This document shows, in pieces, positions 36,812 through 44,894 of a stretch of DNA of 64,000 bases. The notes under the pieces were generated by a model. It was not told the origin of the DNA, searched no databases, and saw nothing but the letters and a program-made list of their open reading frames with translations. Origin of the DNA: Bdellovibrio bacteriovorus W (GTDB lineage Bacteria > Bdellovibrionota > Bdellovibrionia > Bdellovibrionales > Bdellovibrionaceae); NCBI GenBank assembly GCA_000525675.1, contig CP002190.1:1-64000 (forward strand), given 5' to 3'. The position numbers and the translations under genes were made by a program. The stretch's first letter is position 1; every line of letters begins with the position of its first letter.

Positions 36812-37651
36812 ATGCAGATACTGAAACTTATTGTCGCTTTAGTTTTTTTTGTTTCCCCTGCTTTTGCAAAAAAAGAATCAAAATCAGAGACCTATAAAGA
36901 TATCATTGAGAAGGCTCAAAATCTGAGCCTCCAAAAAGATCGCCAACAAGCCGTAAATATTTTATTAGCAGCGCTAAAAAAAGAAACAAAGCCAAGTGCT
37001 GTGTTAGATATCAAGAGATCTATTCTTGATATGTCGCATATGTTTTTGAGCGATAAGGCACAGCAACTTTATGAATCTGCTATTTCATTGAAAAAGAATG
37101 ACCTCAATCAGGGATTAGATAAGATTGGTGAGGCTCATAAGTTGGAGCCAGACAATCTAAAAATCGTCTTAGAGCAAAGTCGTATGCTGATGCGAAAAGA
37201 TGACTGTCGATCCGGTGTAGAGAATCTGTATAAATTCCTAAGACTTGAAGAAATTGATGAAGACTTAGCTCTAGCACATGCACAAGGGTTGGCTTGTTTA
37301 AGTAAGTGGACTGAGGTCGTTCGGCTGAGTGAACTCCATAAGAAAAAGCATTTGGAAGTTTATTGGGGCGTCTTAGATGTTGAAAGACTTATTTTTGAAA
37401 AATCTTTTATTCGCGCACAAGAGCTACTGACTCATGTTGGGAGGCTTGATCCCGGCTACCCTGAGTTAAGTTATTGGGAGTTTCGTCTTCGACAATTACA
37501 AAAGCTAAACGTCTTAGATCCAGGTGTAAAATACTTGGCAAATTGTAAGAATATCTCTGCTGTGCAGTATCGAAAATATATGATAGATCCGATGCTATGT
37601 TCACGTATGCAGTTTGTTGAAAGTGAGATGAAGAATGCAAATGGTATCTAG
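36812..37651 (+). CDS. Secreted TPR-like repeat protein
   Basis: A 279-aa exported protein. ATG 36812 with GAGG at 9-base spacing starts a clear signal peptide (MQILKLIVALVFF... ending AFA). The frame is open upstream to 36743, but that would bury the signal peptide. The mature part is helical with TPR-like repeats (AVNILLAALKKE, GLDKIGEAHKLEPDNLK, AQELLTHVGRLDP). Partner and function are unknown. It overlaps the LptM-like lipoprotein gene by 17 bases and may be cotranscribed with the dap genes. Confidence 0.78.
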   Translation: MQILKLIVALVFFVSPAFAKKESKSETYKDIIEKAQNLSLQKDRQQAVNILLAALKKETKPSAVLDIKRSILDMSHMFLSDKAQQLYESAISLKKNDLNQGLDKIGEAHKLEPDNLKIVLEQSRMLMRKDDCRSGVENLYKFLRLEEIDEDLALAHAQGLACLSKWTEVVRLSELHKKKHLEVYWGVLDVERLIFEKSFIRAQELLTHVGRLDPGYPELSYWEFRLRQLQKLNVLDPGVKYLANCKNISAVQYRKYMIDPMLCSRMQFVESEMKNANGI

Positions 37652-37823
37652 AATAGTTCTTTCAACTTTTATGATCGCGATGATTGGCTGCGGAGTTAAG
37701 GGGCGCCCCACGCCACCGACACACCCCTCACCTATTGGGCGCGGAGAGCCGGTCTTTAAGGACTCTAAGAAATCGAATCAGAAAACAACGATTCCTTCAT
37801 TAGAACCAAAAACGGGAGAGTAA
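37635..37823 (+). CDS. lptM: LptM (YifL)-like small lipoprotein
   Basis: A 62-aa lipoprotein: signal peptide ending in the lipobox MIGC, then GVKGRPTPP right after the cysteine, then a proline- and lysine-rich tail. E. coli LptM begins its mature part CGLKGPLYFP and lies directly upstream of dapF, as here. LptM assists oxidative maturation of the LPS translocon LptD-LptE. The short motif plus conserved position support the call, but sequence similarity is limited. ATG 37635 or 37641 could be used. It ends 4 bases before dapF. Confidence 0.7.
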   Translation: MQMVSRIVLSTFMIAMIGCGVKGRPTPPTHPSPIGRGEPVFKDSKKSNQKTTIPSLEPKTGE

Positions 37824-37827
37824 ATCT

Positions 37828-38694
37828 GTGGAGAGCTTTGAAGACTTAAAAATCATCAAGATGTCGGGAGCGGGAAATACATTCCTGCTCATTGATAATC
37901 GCAAGTCGTCTTCTCGCTCTTTACCTGATTCCATCAAGCATCTTGCAAAACCCGATATCGCTAGACGGTTTTGTGATATTCATTTCGGTATAGGTGCTGA
38001 TGGTTTTGTATTTCTTGAAGACAGCGACAATAAAGAAAACGCGTTCCGCTGGGATTTCTATAACTCCGATGGATCTCATGCTCAAATGTGTGGAAATGCC
38101 GCGCGCTGTGTGGCTCGGTACTATTTTGATTTTATCAACAATTCAAAAGCTAAATTTAGCTTTGAGTCTATTGCAGGCATTATTCAAGTGGAGCTGCTAG
38201 AAAAGGCACAAGTTCAGGTGCGTATGCCTGCTATTCATATTTACAATATGAATTTAGAACTTAGGATGCCAGATGGTAGTTTTAAATTCTTTAGTCATCT
38301 AAATACAGGAGTTCCTCACCTTGTTGAGGAGCTTGAGAGTACGGCTCACCCCCACAAGTTCTTGGAGCAATCTAAATATCTACGCAGTCATCACGGACTT
38401 CCTAATGAAGGCGCTAACGTGACCTATTATGCAGTCTTAGCTTCGGACGAAATATCTGCAATTACTTTTGAGCGTGGTGTGGAAGACTTTACGTTGGCTT
38501 GCGGAACCGGTGCAGTAGCAGCGGCCTATGCCTACGCATTTAAAACGGGCGTTCGCTGGGTTAAAGTAAAAATGCCCGGCGGCACTCTAGAAGTTAAATT
38601 TTTTGAGAACAATGAATTTCCTATAATGTCAGGTCCTGCGACCTATATCGCAGAAATAAAAATAAATACGGAGGCATTGCATGTCCAATCTTAA
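37828..38694 (+). CDS. dapF: Diaminopimelate epimerase
   Basis: DapF converts LL- to meso-diaminopimelate for peptidoglycan and lysine. The two catalytic cysteines lie in the motifs MCGNAARCV and ACGTGAVA. The N-terminal KMSGAGNTFLLIDNR and the SDGSHAQMCGN region are diagnostic. The 288 aa are normal. It starts with GTG 4 bases after the LptM-like gene and overlaps dapA by 14 bases. It forms a dapF-dapA-dapB operon. Confidence 0.96.
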   Translation: MESFEDLKIIKMSGAGNTFLLIDNRKSSSRSLPDSIKHLAKPDIARRFCDIHFGIGADGFVFLEDSDNKENAFRWDFYNSDGSHAQMCGNAARCVARYYFDFINNSKAKFSFESIAGIIQVELLEKAQVQVRMPAIHIYNMNLELRMPDGSFKFFSHLNTGVPHLVEELESTAHPHKFLEQSKYLRSHHGLPNEGANVTYYAVLASDEISAITFERGVEDFTLACGTGAVAAAYAYAFKTGVRWVKVKMPGGTLEVKFFENNEFPIMSGPATYIAEIKINTEALHVQS

Positions 38695-39562
38695 AGGAAC
38701 CTTTACTGCCCTCATTACACCATTTAAAAACGGCCAAATAGATTTTGAATCTTTGGAAAAACTCATTCAATTCCAATTAAAAAACGGTGTGGATGGTTTT
38801 GTTATTAACGGGACAACGGCAGAAAGCCCCACTCTTGAAAAATCTGAAGTTTCTGAATTATTTAAGTTTGCTAGAAAAGTTTCAGGGCCGAACGTTCCCT
38901 TGATTGTCGGGACAGGTTCTAATAGCACTGCGCAGACGATGAAAGACTCTAGGCAGGCTCAAGAAATGGGAGCTGATGCGGTGCTAGTGGTTGTTCCTTA
39001 TTATAACAAGCCGCCTCAGCGTGGCCTTGAGGCGCATTTTAAGGCCGTGGCAGAGTCTATTAGCATTCCTGTAATTTTATACAACGTCCCTGGTCGTACG
39101 ATTACATCTCTGGAGTCGCAGACTATTTCAAATCTTGCGAAGATAGAAAATATCACTTCGATCAAAGAAGCTTCTGGGAAAATTGATTTTGCAAATGAGA
39201 TCATCAAGTCTGTGGATGAAAGCTTCATCCTTTTATCGGGTGATGATGGAACTTATGTAGAGTTTCTCGCAGCTGGTGGCCATGGGGTTATCTCAGTCGC
39301 AACACATGTGATTCCAAAACAGATGGTGCAATGGAGGGCCTGGGCTCAGGCAGGAGAACTTGATAAGGCGCGCGAGGATATTAAAAAATACTCCCGTCTT
39401 ATTGATTTATTATTTATTGAGGCAAATCCTATCCCTGTTAAAAAAGCTTTGGAGCTTATGGGAATTATTTCTTCAGCAGAGTTGCGCTTACCTCTTATGG
39501 AGCTTGCGGATTCAAATACAGAGATGCTGCGTAAAGAAATGCAGGGTTTGGGTTTAGTATGA
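38681..39562 (+). CDS. dapA: 4-hydroxy-tetrahydrodipicolinate synthase
   Basis: DapA condenses pyruvate with aspartate semialdehyde, the first committed step to lysine and diaminopimelate. The (beta/alpha)8 protein of 293 aa has the Schiff-base lysine in SIKEASGK, the catalytic tyrosine in ILYNVPGRT, and the substrate loop NGTTAESPTL, which replaces the usual GTTGE. GGAGG at 7-base spacing precedes the ATG. It lies between dapF and dapB with overlaps at both ends. Confidence 0.96.
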   Translation: MSNLKGTFTALITPFKNGQIDFESLEKLIQFQLKNGVDGFVINGTTAESPTLEKSEVSELFKFARKVSGPNVPLIVGTGSNSTAQTMKDSRQAQEMGADAVLVVVPYYNKPPQRGLEAHFKAVAESISIPVILYNVPGRTITSLESQTISNLAKIENITSIKEASGKIDFANEIIKSVDESFILLSGDDGTYVEFLAAGGHGVISVATHVIPKQMVQWRAWAQAGELDKAREDIKKYSRLIDLLFIEANPIPVKKALELMGIISSAELRLPLMELADSNTEMLRKEMQGLGLV

Positions 39563-40236
39563 AAAAAAGAGTAGGACTTTTCGGAGCCACAGGAAGAATG
39601 GGGAAAGAGATTTCTCAACTTCTGGCTACCTCTAGTGATTTAGAACTTCACTACGCAGTTCAAAGAACAACCGCATGGGACGAGAGTCGGGCTTCTGAGG
39701 TTGATGTTTGGATTGATTTTTCTTTGCCAGAGGCCTTTGAGGCGATGTTGCAAAGAGTGAAGTCCACGGGGAAACCTTTAGTTTCTGGAACGACGGGACT
39801 ATCCGCCGAACAACTTTTAAAATTAAAACAACTTGCTGAGAATCAACCGGTGCTATGGGCCTCTAATATGAGTCTTGGTGTGGCAGTTCTTTCGGAAGCT
39901 TTAAAAGCTCTTTCGGCTTTAAGTGATTTTGATTTTCAAATTGAAGAAATTCATCATCATCGCAAAAAAGATAAACCTTCAGGTACAGCAATCACCTTGC
40001 AAGAAAATCTTAAGCGAGCTGTGCAAAAAGATCTTCCTGAGCCTGTAGCCATTCGTGGTGGTGGAGTTTTTGGTGAGCATAAAATCTATGCTCTTGGCGA
40101 AGAAGAGGTTTTGACGTTCAGTCACTCGGCTCTTAATCGAACGGTCTTTGCTAAAGGGGCCGTTCGTGCGGCAAGTTGGATTATCCATCAAAAGTCAGGG
40201 TACTACTCCATCGCAAATATGCTTTTTAAAAACTAG
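39559..40236 (+). CDS. dapB: 4-hydroxy-tetrahydrodipicolinate reductase
   Basis: DapB reduces the DapA product with NAD(P)H. The Rossmann motif is VGLFGATGRMGKEI. The catalytic site reads EIHHHRKKDKPSGTA with the conserved His-His and Lys. SGTTGLS and WASNMSLGV are also typical. At 225 aa it is shorter than the 270-aa E. coli enzyme, like other compact bacterial DapBs; no frameshift is seen. It overlaps dapA by 4 bases and completes the operon. Confidence 0.94.
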   Translation: MKKRVGLFGATGRMGKEISQLLATSSDLELHYAVQRTTAWDESRASEVDVWIDFSLPEAFEAMLQRVKSTGKPLVSGTTGLSAEQLLKLKQLAENQPVLWASNMSLGVAVLSEALKALSALSDFDFQIEEIHHHRKKDKPSGTAITLQENLKRAVQKDLPEPVAIRGGGVFGEHKIYALGEEEVLTFSHSALNRTVFAKGAVRAASWIIHQKSGYYSIANMLFKN

Positions 40237-40305
40237 GAAGGTTGCCTTTTACCGGCAGTCCACGTAAAAATTGATATATAAAAAACAAACCTTAGGAGCT
40301 CTTCC

Positions 40306-40950
40306 ATGAAGTTCTTTATTGATACGGCAGAAATTAACGAAATCAGAGAAGCCAACAAGCGCGGTTGGGTTGATGGCGTCACAACAAACCCTTCTTTGAT
40401 TGCAAAAGCTGGAAAGCCTTTCCATGACGTTATTAAAGAAATCTGCAAGGAGATCTCTGGTCCAGTCTCTGCTGAGGTTATCAGCCTTCAGTCTGAAGAG
40501 ATGTTAAAAGAAGGTCGTGAGTTGGCAAAACTTGCATCGAATGTAGTTGTTAAAGTGCCAATGTGTGAAGAAGGTATGATCGCCGTAAAGAAGTTCACGG
40601 CTGAAGGCATTAAAACTAATGTGACTTTAGTGTTCTCTCCAATGCAGGCTCTTTTGGCGGCAAAAGCGGGAGCGACAATGGTGTCCCCATTTGTTGGTCG
40701 TCTTGACGACATTGGTGCGGATGGCATGTTGATGGTTCAACAGGTTATTCAGATGTACCAAAACTATGATTTCCAGACAGAAGTCTTGGTGGCGAGTGTG
40801 CGCAGTCCAATGCATATTCAAATCGCGGCAGAAATGGGAGCTGATATTGCAACAATCCCTTTCAAAGTTATGCAACAGATGACCCACCATCCTTTGACAG
40901 AAAAAGGTATTCAACAGTTCCTTGCTGACTGGGCGAAAGGTCAGAAATAA
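40306..40950 (+). CDS. tal: Transaldolase (small TalC/FsaA-like type)
   Basis: A 214-aa single-domain transaldolase for the non-oxidative pentose phosphate pathway. It begins [16 protein letters not shown] and has the characteristic [12 protein letters not shown], the Schiff-base lysine in NVVVKVPM, then [20 protein letters not shown] and [11 protein letters not shown]. Members of this short subfamily are either true transaldolases or fructose-6-phosphate aldolases. Without a reliable alignment the former is favoured on general grounds. A TTAGGAG site precedes the ATG. The following lipoprotein gene begins immediately after the stop. Confidence 0.93.
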   Translation: MKFFIDTAEINEIREANKRGWVDGVTTNPSLIAKAGKPFHDVIKEICKEISGPVSAEVISLQSEEMLKEGRELAKLASNVVVKVPMCEEGMIAVKKFTAEGIKTNVTLVFSPMQALLAAKAGATMVSPFVGRLDDIGADGMLMVQQVIQMYQNYDFQTEVLVASVRSPMHIQIAAEMGADIATIPFKVMQQMTHHPLTEKGIQQFLADWAKGQK

Positions 40951-41382
40951 ATGAGGGCCTTCTTCGTAGCCTGCTCATTTCTTTTTTTGAGCGGGTGTGT
41001 AACTGGCGGAGTGACTTTGAAGGACACTCCGTTAGGTTTAAGCGAAACAAGACGCTCCATTGTGTCGGTGATTGGTGAGCCGCGCATGATGAGTCAAAAT
41101 GGCCGAGAGATGCAATCCCAGTATTATGCCAAAGACAACAAGCCCATCGCGAAGATGGACATGGCTAGGTCTAGGTATTTTACCCATGTGATTATTCTGG
41201 GGGACCGCCGTCCATACGATATTCAAGTGATTGTAAAGATGGAAGTTCGCACGGAAGATGGTCAGTTTGAGTACTCAGAAAATGATGATGACAAGGCTGA
41301 GTTGATAGCAGGACGTATCCAAGAGGCTCTTAACCAAAGTCGTGACGGCCGCAACATCATTGACGACTTTAGATCGTTCTAA
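40951..41382 (+). CDS. Hypothetical lipoprotein
   Basis: A 143-aa predicted lipoprotein (lipobox LSGC, Cys near residue 16). The mature part begins VTGGVTLKDTPLGLSETRRSIVSVIGEP, a pattern seen in small outer-membrane lipoproteins where a conserved turn precedes a short beta fold. The C-terminal half is acidic (SENDDDKAEL) and ends in a helical RIQEALNQSRDG stretch. No confident family can be named. It starts directly after the transaldolase stop and is followed by a terminator. Confidence 0.75.
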   Translation: MRAFFVACSFLFLSGCVTGGVTLKDTPLGLSETRRSIVSVIGEPRMMSQNGREMQSQYYAKDNKPIAKMDMARSRYFTHVIILGDRRPYDIQVIVKMEVRTEDGQFEYSENDDDKAELIAGRIQEALNQSRDGRNIIDDFRSF

Positions 41383-41390
41383 ATAAACTG

Positions 41391-41420
41391 AAGACTAGTC
41401 AATGATGACTAGTCTTATTT
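41391..41420 (+). terminator. Intrinsic terminator after the lipoprotein gene
   Basis: AAGACTAGTCA and TGACTAGTCTT form an 11-bp stem around ATGA, followed by ATTT. The T-tract is short, so termination may be partial. Confidence 0.75.
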
Positions 41421-41431
41421 AGGGGTAGACG

Positions 41432-43576
41432 TTGCAAGGAATGCGACTAAGACGATATACACCACTTTTAGTGGTGGCATTGTTAATGTGCTATTCAAGC
41501 TCAATTAAGAGTTTGAAGTTCCTTCCATTTTTTGAACCTCTTGTAATTAAGGCCATCAAAAACTCCCCGCCTCATATTGTATTTGAAGAGCTCTATCAAA
41601 ATGTCACTCAATCAGCTGACGTTGAGAATTCTCCTCACGAGATCGTTCAATTAAATTCTGAAAAATCAAACAGTCCCCTTTTTGCTAGAAAAATTCAGTT
41701 AGCAGAAATGGTTGTGCATGCACCCTTAGAAAACATCTCGCATGTCGCTCGCGTTGAAGAGGGCGCTTCTTCTGATCGGTCGTGGATTCAAGATCTATCT
41801 CAAAAGCAATTAAAGCGTTTAGAAGAGGCTCAATATCGAGGCCTAGACACAGATTCAAACTGGGCAGGAAAGACTTGGACAGAACATGCACAAAAGGTTG
41901 TGGAAACGGCTCAACGAGAGCCAGCTCTTGCCAAGACTTCTCCGGTAGAAATTTATAAAATTGATGAAGAGGGTCGCAAAGTTCGCGAGGTTCCATTAGC
42001 TGAAGTGCGTATCAGAGATCCATTGAGTTATGGACAGTCTAAATCCCCTTCAGATGGTTCATCTGTTGATAGAACTAGAATGCAGCTACCAACTCTTGAA
42101 GAGCACGGAGCTATGCCTGGATTTATGGATACGGAATCAGGGGCTCAAGTCGCGATTTCGGGTGCCATTGAAATCACAGGGGGATTGGCTGTTACAAATG
42201 AACACCACATCGAAATCCGTCGTCGCGAAGAAGGTATTATTAAAGAGCTTGGCCGCGTGGATTTAGTAAAGGGTATCTATAATATTGAAGTCGAGCGAGC
42301 TTCCGGAGAGATTCTAGCTCGATTGATGGATCGCTCAGGAGCCGTTTTAGGAGAGGGAATTGCAAGACTCAATTCGGCGACTTCAAAAATGGTTCAGGAA
42401 AGAATCCGCATCGAACCTAATGTTGAATATGCTGGCTTGGTGGCGGGTATATATAATAGTAGCCCTCTAAAACTCGCACCAAACTTTACAAGAGCAACCT
42501 TTATTAAGGGCGCAGAAGATGTAGCTGTAAAAGCTGACGGACACGTTCGCATGGCAAACATTGCGAAGAACTCTTTCACAGTCCTTCGCACATCAGCCCC
42601 GCAGCATCGGCAAACAGTTAAACTTGTAAATGCAGGCCAGGAATTCAAAGCAGAAATTTTCCCAGAGTCGATGGTTAAGGCTCTTCGAGATATAGTTGAA
42701 AATCAGCGCGGGCTTATTCTTGCGGATAATTTTCCACTCATTTGGGGACAGGCCAAAGAGGGCGAAAAAAGCTTGGCGGGTGTCTCTGTAGAGCTTGAAA
42801 CGGACTCTAGTATTGAGGCGGTTTATTTTAATGCGCTCATGCTGCCCGATGCACAGCTTAAACAAACTTCTGAAAATGGCTATTTTGCCTTTGTTGGAGT
42901 GAATCCTGGAATGCATTCGCTTTTAGCCGAGCGTGGAAAAAGTATTTCCTATGTAAACGCAATTGCGGAAGAGGGCTCCGTAGCCCATGTAGAAATTGAG
43001 TTTGCTAAGAAAAATGAAACCATTCCTCTTCGTGTCTACGATGCCTTCAGCGGAAATCCAGCAGCCTGCAATGTTGCTATTCAAGGTCTGGATGATGAAA
43101 TCTTAGTTGAAAACGGAACACAGTCGGTGACTCTTCCCTACCTAGATAGAATGGGTTTGATTTATACGCGCCCTCTTAATACCGAATATGTCTCAACCAA
43201 ATTTGTCTACAATGATAAGGATGCTTTTATTCATCTTCCGCTTGTAAAATGGGATTGGTTGAATTCGATACGAAGCTTCCTAAGAATCAGCGATCACCCG
43301 AGTGCGGGAACAGTCGTGGGGTTTGTTCCGGATGAAGACTTTGAGGTTTTTGTCGCAGAGGAGCCACAGTTTGACTCGCAAAGTGTGGTGTACTTTGATA
43401 TGCACGGAAAAATTCTACAGGGCCGCAAAGGTATCGCGGGAGGCGGGTTTATTTTATACAACCTGCCATCAGACATTCAAGAAGTCGTAGTAATAGGAGC
43501 GCGGGATAATAAAATTCAATCAAAGGTGATTGCAGTCGATCCATCTTCCGTGTCTACGTTGATTTACCGTCACTAG
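41432..43576 (+). CDS. Large envelope-anchored protein of unknown function
   Basis: A 714-aa protein with an N-terminal hydrophobic segment (about residues 8-25) that is a signal anchor or signal peptide. The remainder is predicted extracytoplasmic. It appears built of beta-sandwich modules; around residues 445-560 the phrases GVSVELE, TSENGYFAFVGVNPGMHSL and IPLRVYDAFSGNPA resemble carboxypeptidase regulatory-like folds. No catalytic motif is visible. The TTG at 41432, 6 bases after AGGGG, is the best start. It converges on murD with only 2 bases between the stops. I do not recognise a named family. Confidence 0.75.
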   Translation: MQGMRLRRYTPLLVVALLMCYSSSIKSLKFLPFFEPLVIKAIKNSPPHIVFEELYQNVTQSADVENSPHEIVQLNSEKSNSPLFARKIQLAEMVVHAPLENISHVARVEEGASSDRSWIQDLSQKQLKRLEEAQYRGLDTDSNWAGKTWTEHAQKVVETAQREPALAKTSPVEIYKIDEEGRKVREVPLAEVRIRDPLSYGQSKSPSDGSSVDRTRMQLPTLEEHGAMPGFMDTESGAQVAISGAIEITGGLAVTNEHHIEIRRREEGIIKELGRVDLVKGIYNIEVERASGEILARLMDRSGAVLGEGIARLNSATSKMVQERIRIEPNVEYAGLVAGIYNSSPLKLAPNFTRATFIKGAEDVAVKADGHVRMANIAKNSFTVLRTSAPQHRQTVKLVNAGQEFKAEIFPESMVKALRDIVENQRGLILADNFPLIWGQAKEGEKSLAGVSVELETDSSIEAVYFNALMLPDAQLKQTSENGYFAFVGVNPGMHSLLAERGKSISYVNAIAEEGSVAHVEIEFAKKNETIPLRVYDAFSGNPAACNVAIQGLDDEILVENGTQSVTLPYLDRMGLIYTRPLNTEYVSTKFVYNDKDAFIHLPLVKWDWLNSIRSFLRISDHPSAGTVVGFVPDEDFEVFVAEEPQFDSQSVVYFDMHGKILQGRKGIAGGGFILYNLPSDIQEVVVIGARDNKIQSKVIAVDPSSVSTLIYRH

Positions 43577-43578
43577 TT

Positions 43579-44865
43579 TTATTTCAAAAGAAAATCCTTA
43601 AAGAATCTGCCTCGATCCTCGAAGGACTTGAACTCATCGAGGCTTGTGCCACCAGGGCTTAAAAGCACTGTATCACCATCACTGACGTATTGATCGAGAT
43701 GACTTAGCAACTCTTTGAGCGTACCGAATGAATCGCCTAGAAGTTGAGATTTTTCCTGAGCAGTTTTTCTGCAATCACCAAAAAACAGAAACTTCAAATT
43801 TGGTATATTTTTTAAATTTACTAGTTGTTCCCAAGGAAGATTTTTGTCTTTTCCCCCAAGGAGAAGATGAACTTGGGATTGAGGATACGCAGAGGCTACA
43901 CTCAGGGCCGCTGTCAGTACAGAATCCATCGAGGTCGCTTTACTGTCGTTAATATAACGAATGCCGCCATGAATACCGCAGTTTTCGAGCCGATGCTCAA
44001 GTCCCTTAAATCGTTTCATTCCTAAAAAGGCTTCGTCAGGCCAGTGACAGGCTTTTGCAATAAGAGCTGCAAGGGCCAGATTGTCTTGGTTGTGTTGCCC
44101 GATGAGCTCTGCTTCTGAAAGAGCCAAAGCCTCAAGTTCTTTCATTTCTGGGCTGGAGAAGACGGAATTTTTATGATTCTTCCCTAATACAAAAGACTTA
44201 TTGTCGCCACCGTTGGAGTTTACAAAAATCGATCCTGTCGTGATATCAGCAATCTTCCACTTGGTTTCATAATAGTGATTTAAGTCACGATAGCGCTCAA
44301 GATGATTGGGTGAAAGGAATGTAATGGCGGAGTGATCCAATTTTAAAAGGTCGGAATTTTCTAATTGATAGCTAGAAAGCTCAAGGACCACCCACTCCGC
44401 GCGTGGTCTTTTCTGACTCAGAACTTCAGCAGCATAGACCGAAAATGGAGTTCCAAGATTTCCGCCAACAAAATAAAATTTACTAAACCCTTCAAGCGCT
44501 GCCCCTAAAATAGATACTGTCGTACTTTTAGCAACAGAGCCTGTCACTCCGACAATTTTTTCAGAAACTATGCATGAGGCTGCTAAAGAAATATCACTCG
44601 TGATGTGGGCGCCGGAGGCCCGCGCTTTTTCAACCCAAGAGCTTGCTAGAGGCACCCCCGGAGAGACAATGATAGTGCGCGGATTGATTTGAGATATTAG
44701 AGTCTCGGGCTCCGAGAAATTTGCATTTGCCGCCTTAGCATCGCAAGTAAAAACTTGAGAGGAATCGACTCCACATAAAACGAGAAGACTTAAAGTGGCA
44801 TCCCCACTTTTTCCCAATCCAACCACAGCTATAGGCGTTTTCAAATTCTTGATATATTCGCTCAT
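43579..44865 (-). CDS. murD: UDP-N-acetylmuramoyl-L-alanine--D-glutamate ligase
   Basis: MurD adds D-glutamate to UDP-MurNAc-Ala in peptidoglycan precursor synthesis. The N-terminal AVVGLGKSG, the substrate region LSPNHLERYRDLNHYYETKWKI, INDSKATSMDSVLTA, LLLGGKDKNLPW and the C-terminal LSPGGTSLDEFKSFEDRG are MurD-like. The ATP loop is unusual: it reads GVTGSVAKSTT, with Val-Ala in place of the Asn-Gly of the standard GTNGKS. The gene stands alone on the minus strand, outside a dcw cluster. The divergent metallophosphoesterase gene starts 29 bases upstream. Confidence 0.9.
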   Translation of the reverse strand: MSEYIKNLKTPIAVVGLGKSGDATLSLLVLCGVDSSQVFTCDAKAANANFSEPETLISQINPRTIIVSPGVPLASSWVEKARASGAHITSDISLAASCIVSEKIVGVTGSVAKSTTVSILGAALEGFSKFYFVGGNLGTPFSVYAAEVLSQKRPRAEWVVLELSSYQLENSDLLKLDHSAITFLSPNHLERYRDLNHYYETKWKIADITTGSIFVNSNGGDNKSFVLGKNHKNSVFSSPEMKELEALALSEAELIGQHNQDNLALAALIAKACHWPDEAFLGMKRFKGLEHRLENCGIHGGIRYINDSKATSMDSVLTAALSVASAYPQSQVHLLLGGKDKNLPWEQLVNLKNIPNLKFLFFGDCRKTAQEKSQLLGDSFGTLKELLSHLDQYVSDGDTVLLSPGGTSLDEFKSFEDRGRFFKDFLLK

Positions 44866-44894
44866 TTGTCAGATCATATTCCTGGGAGGATGAT

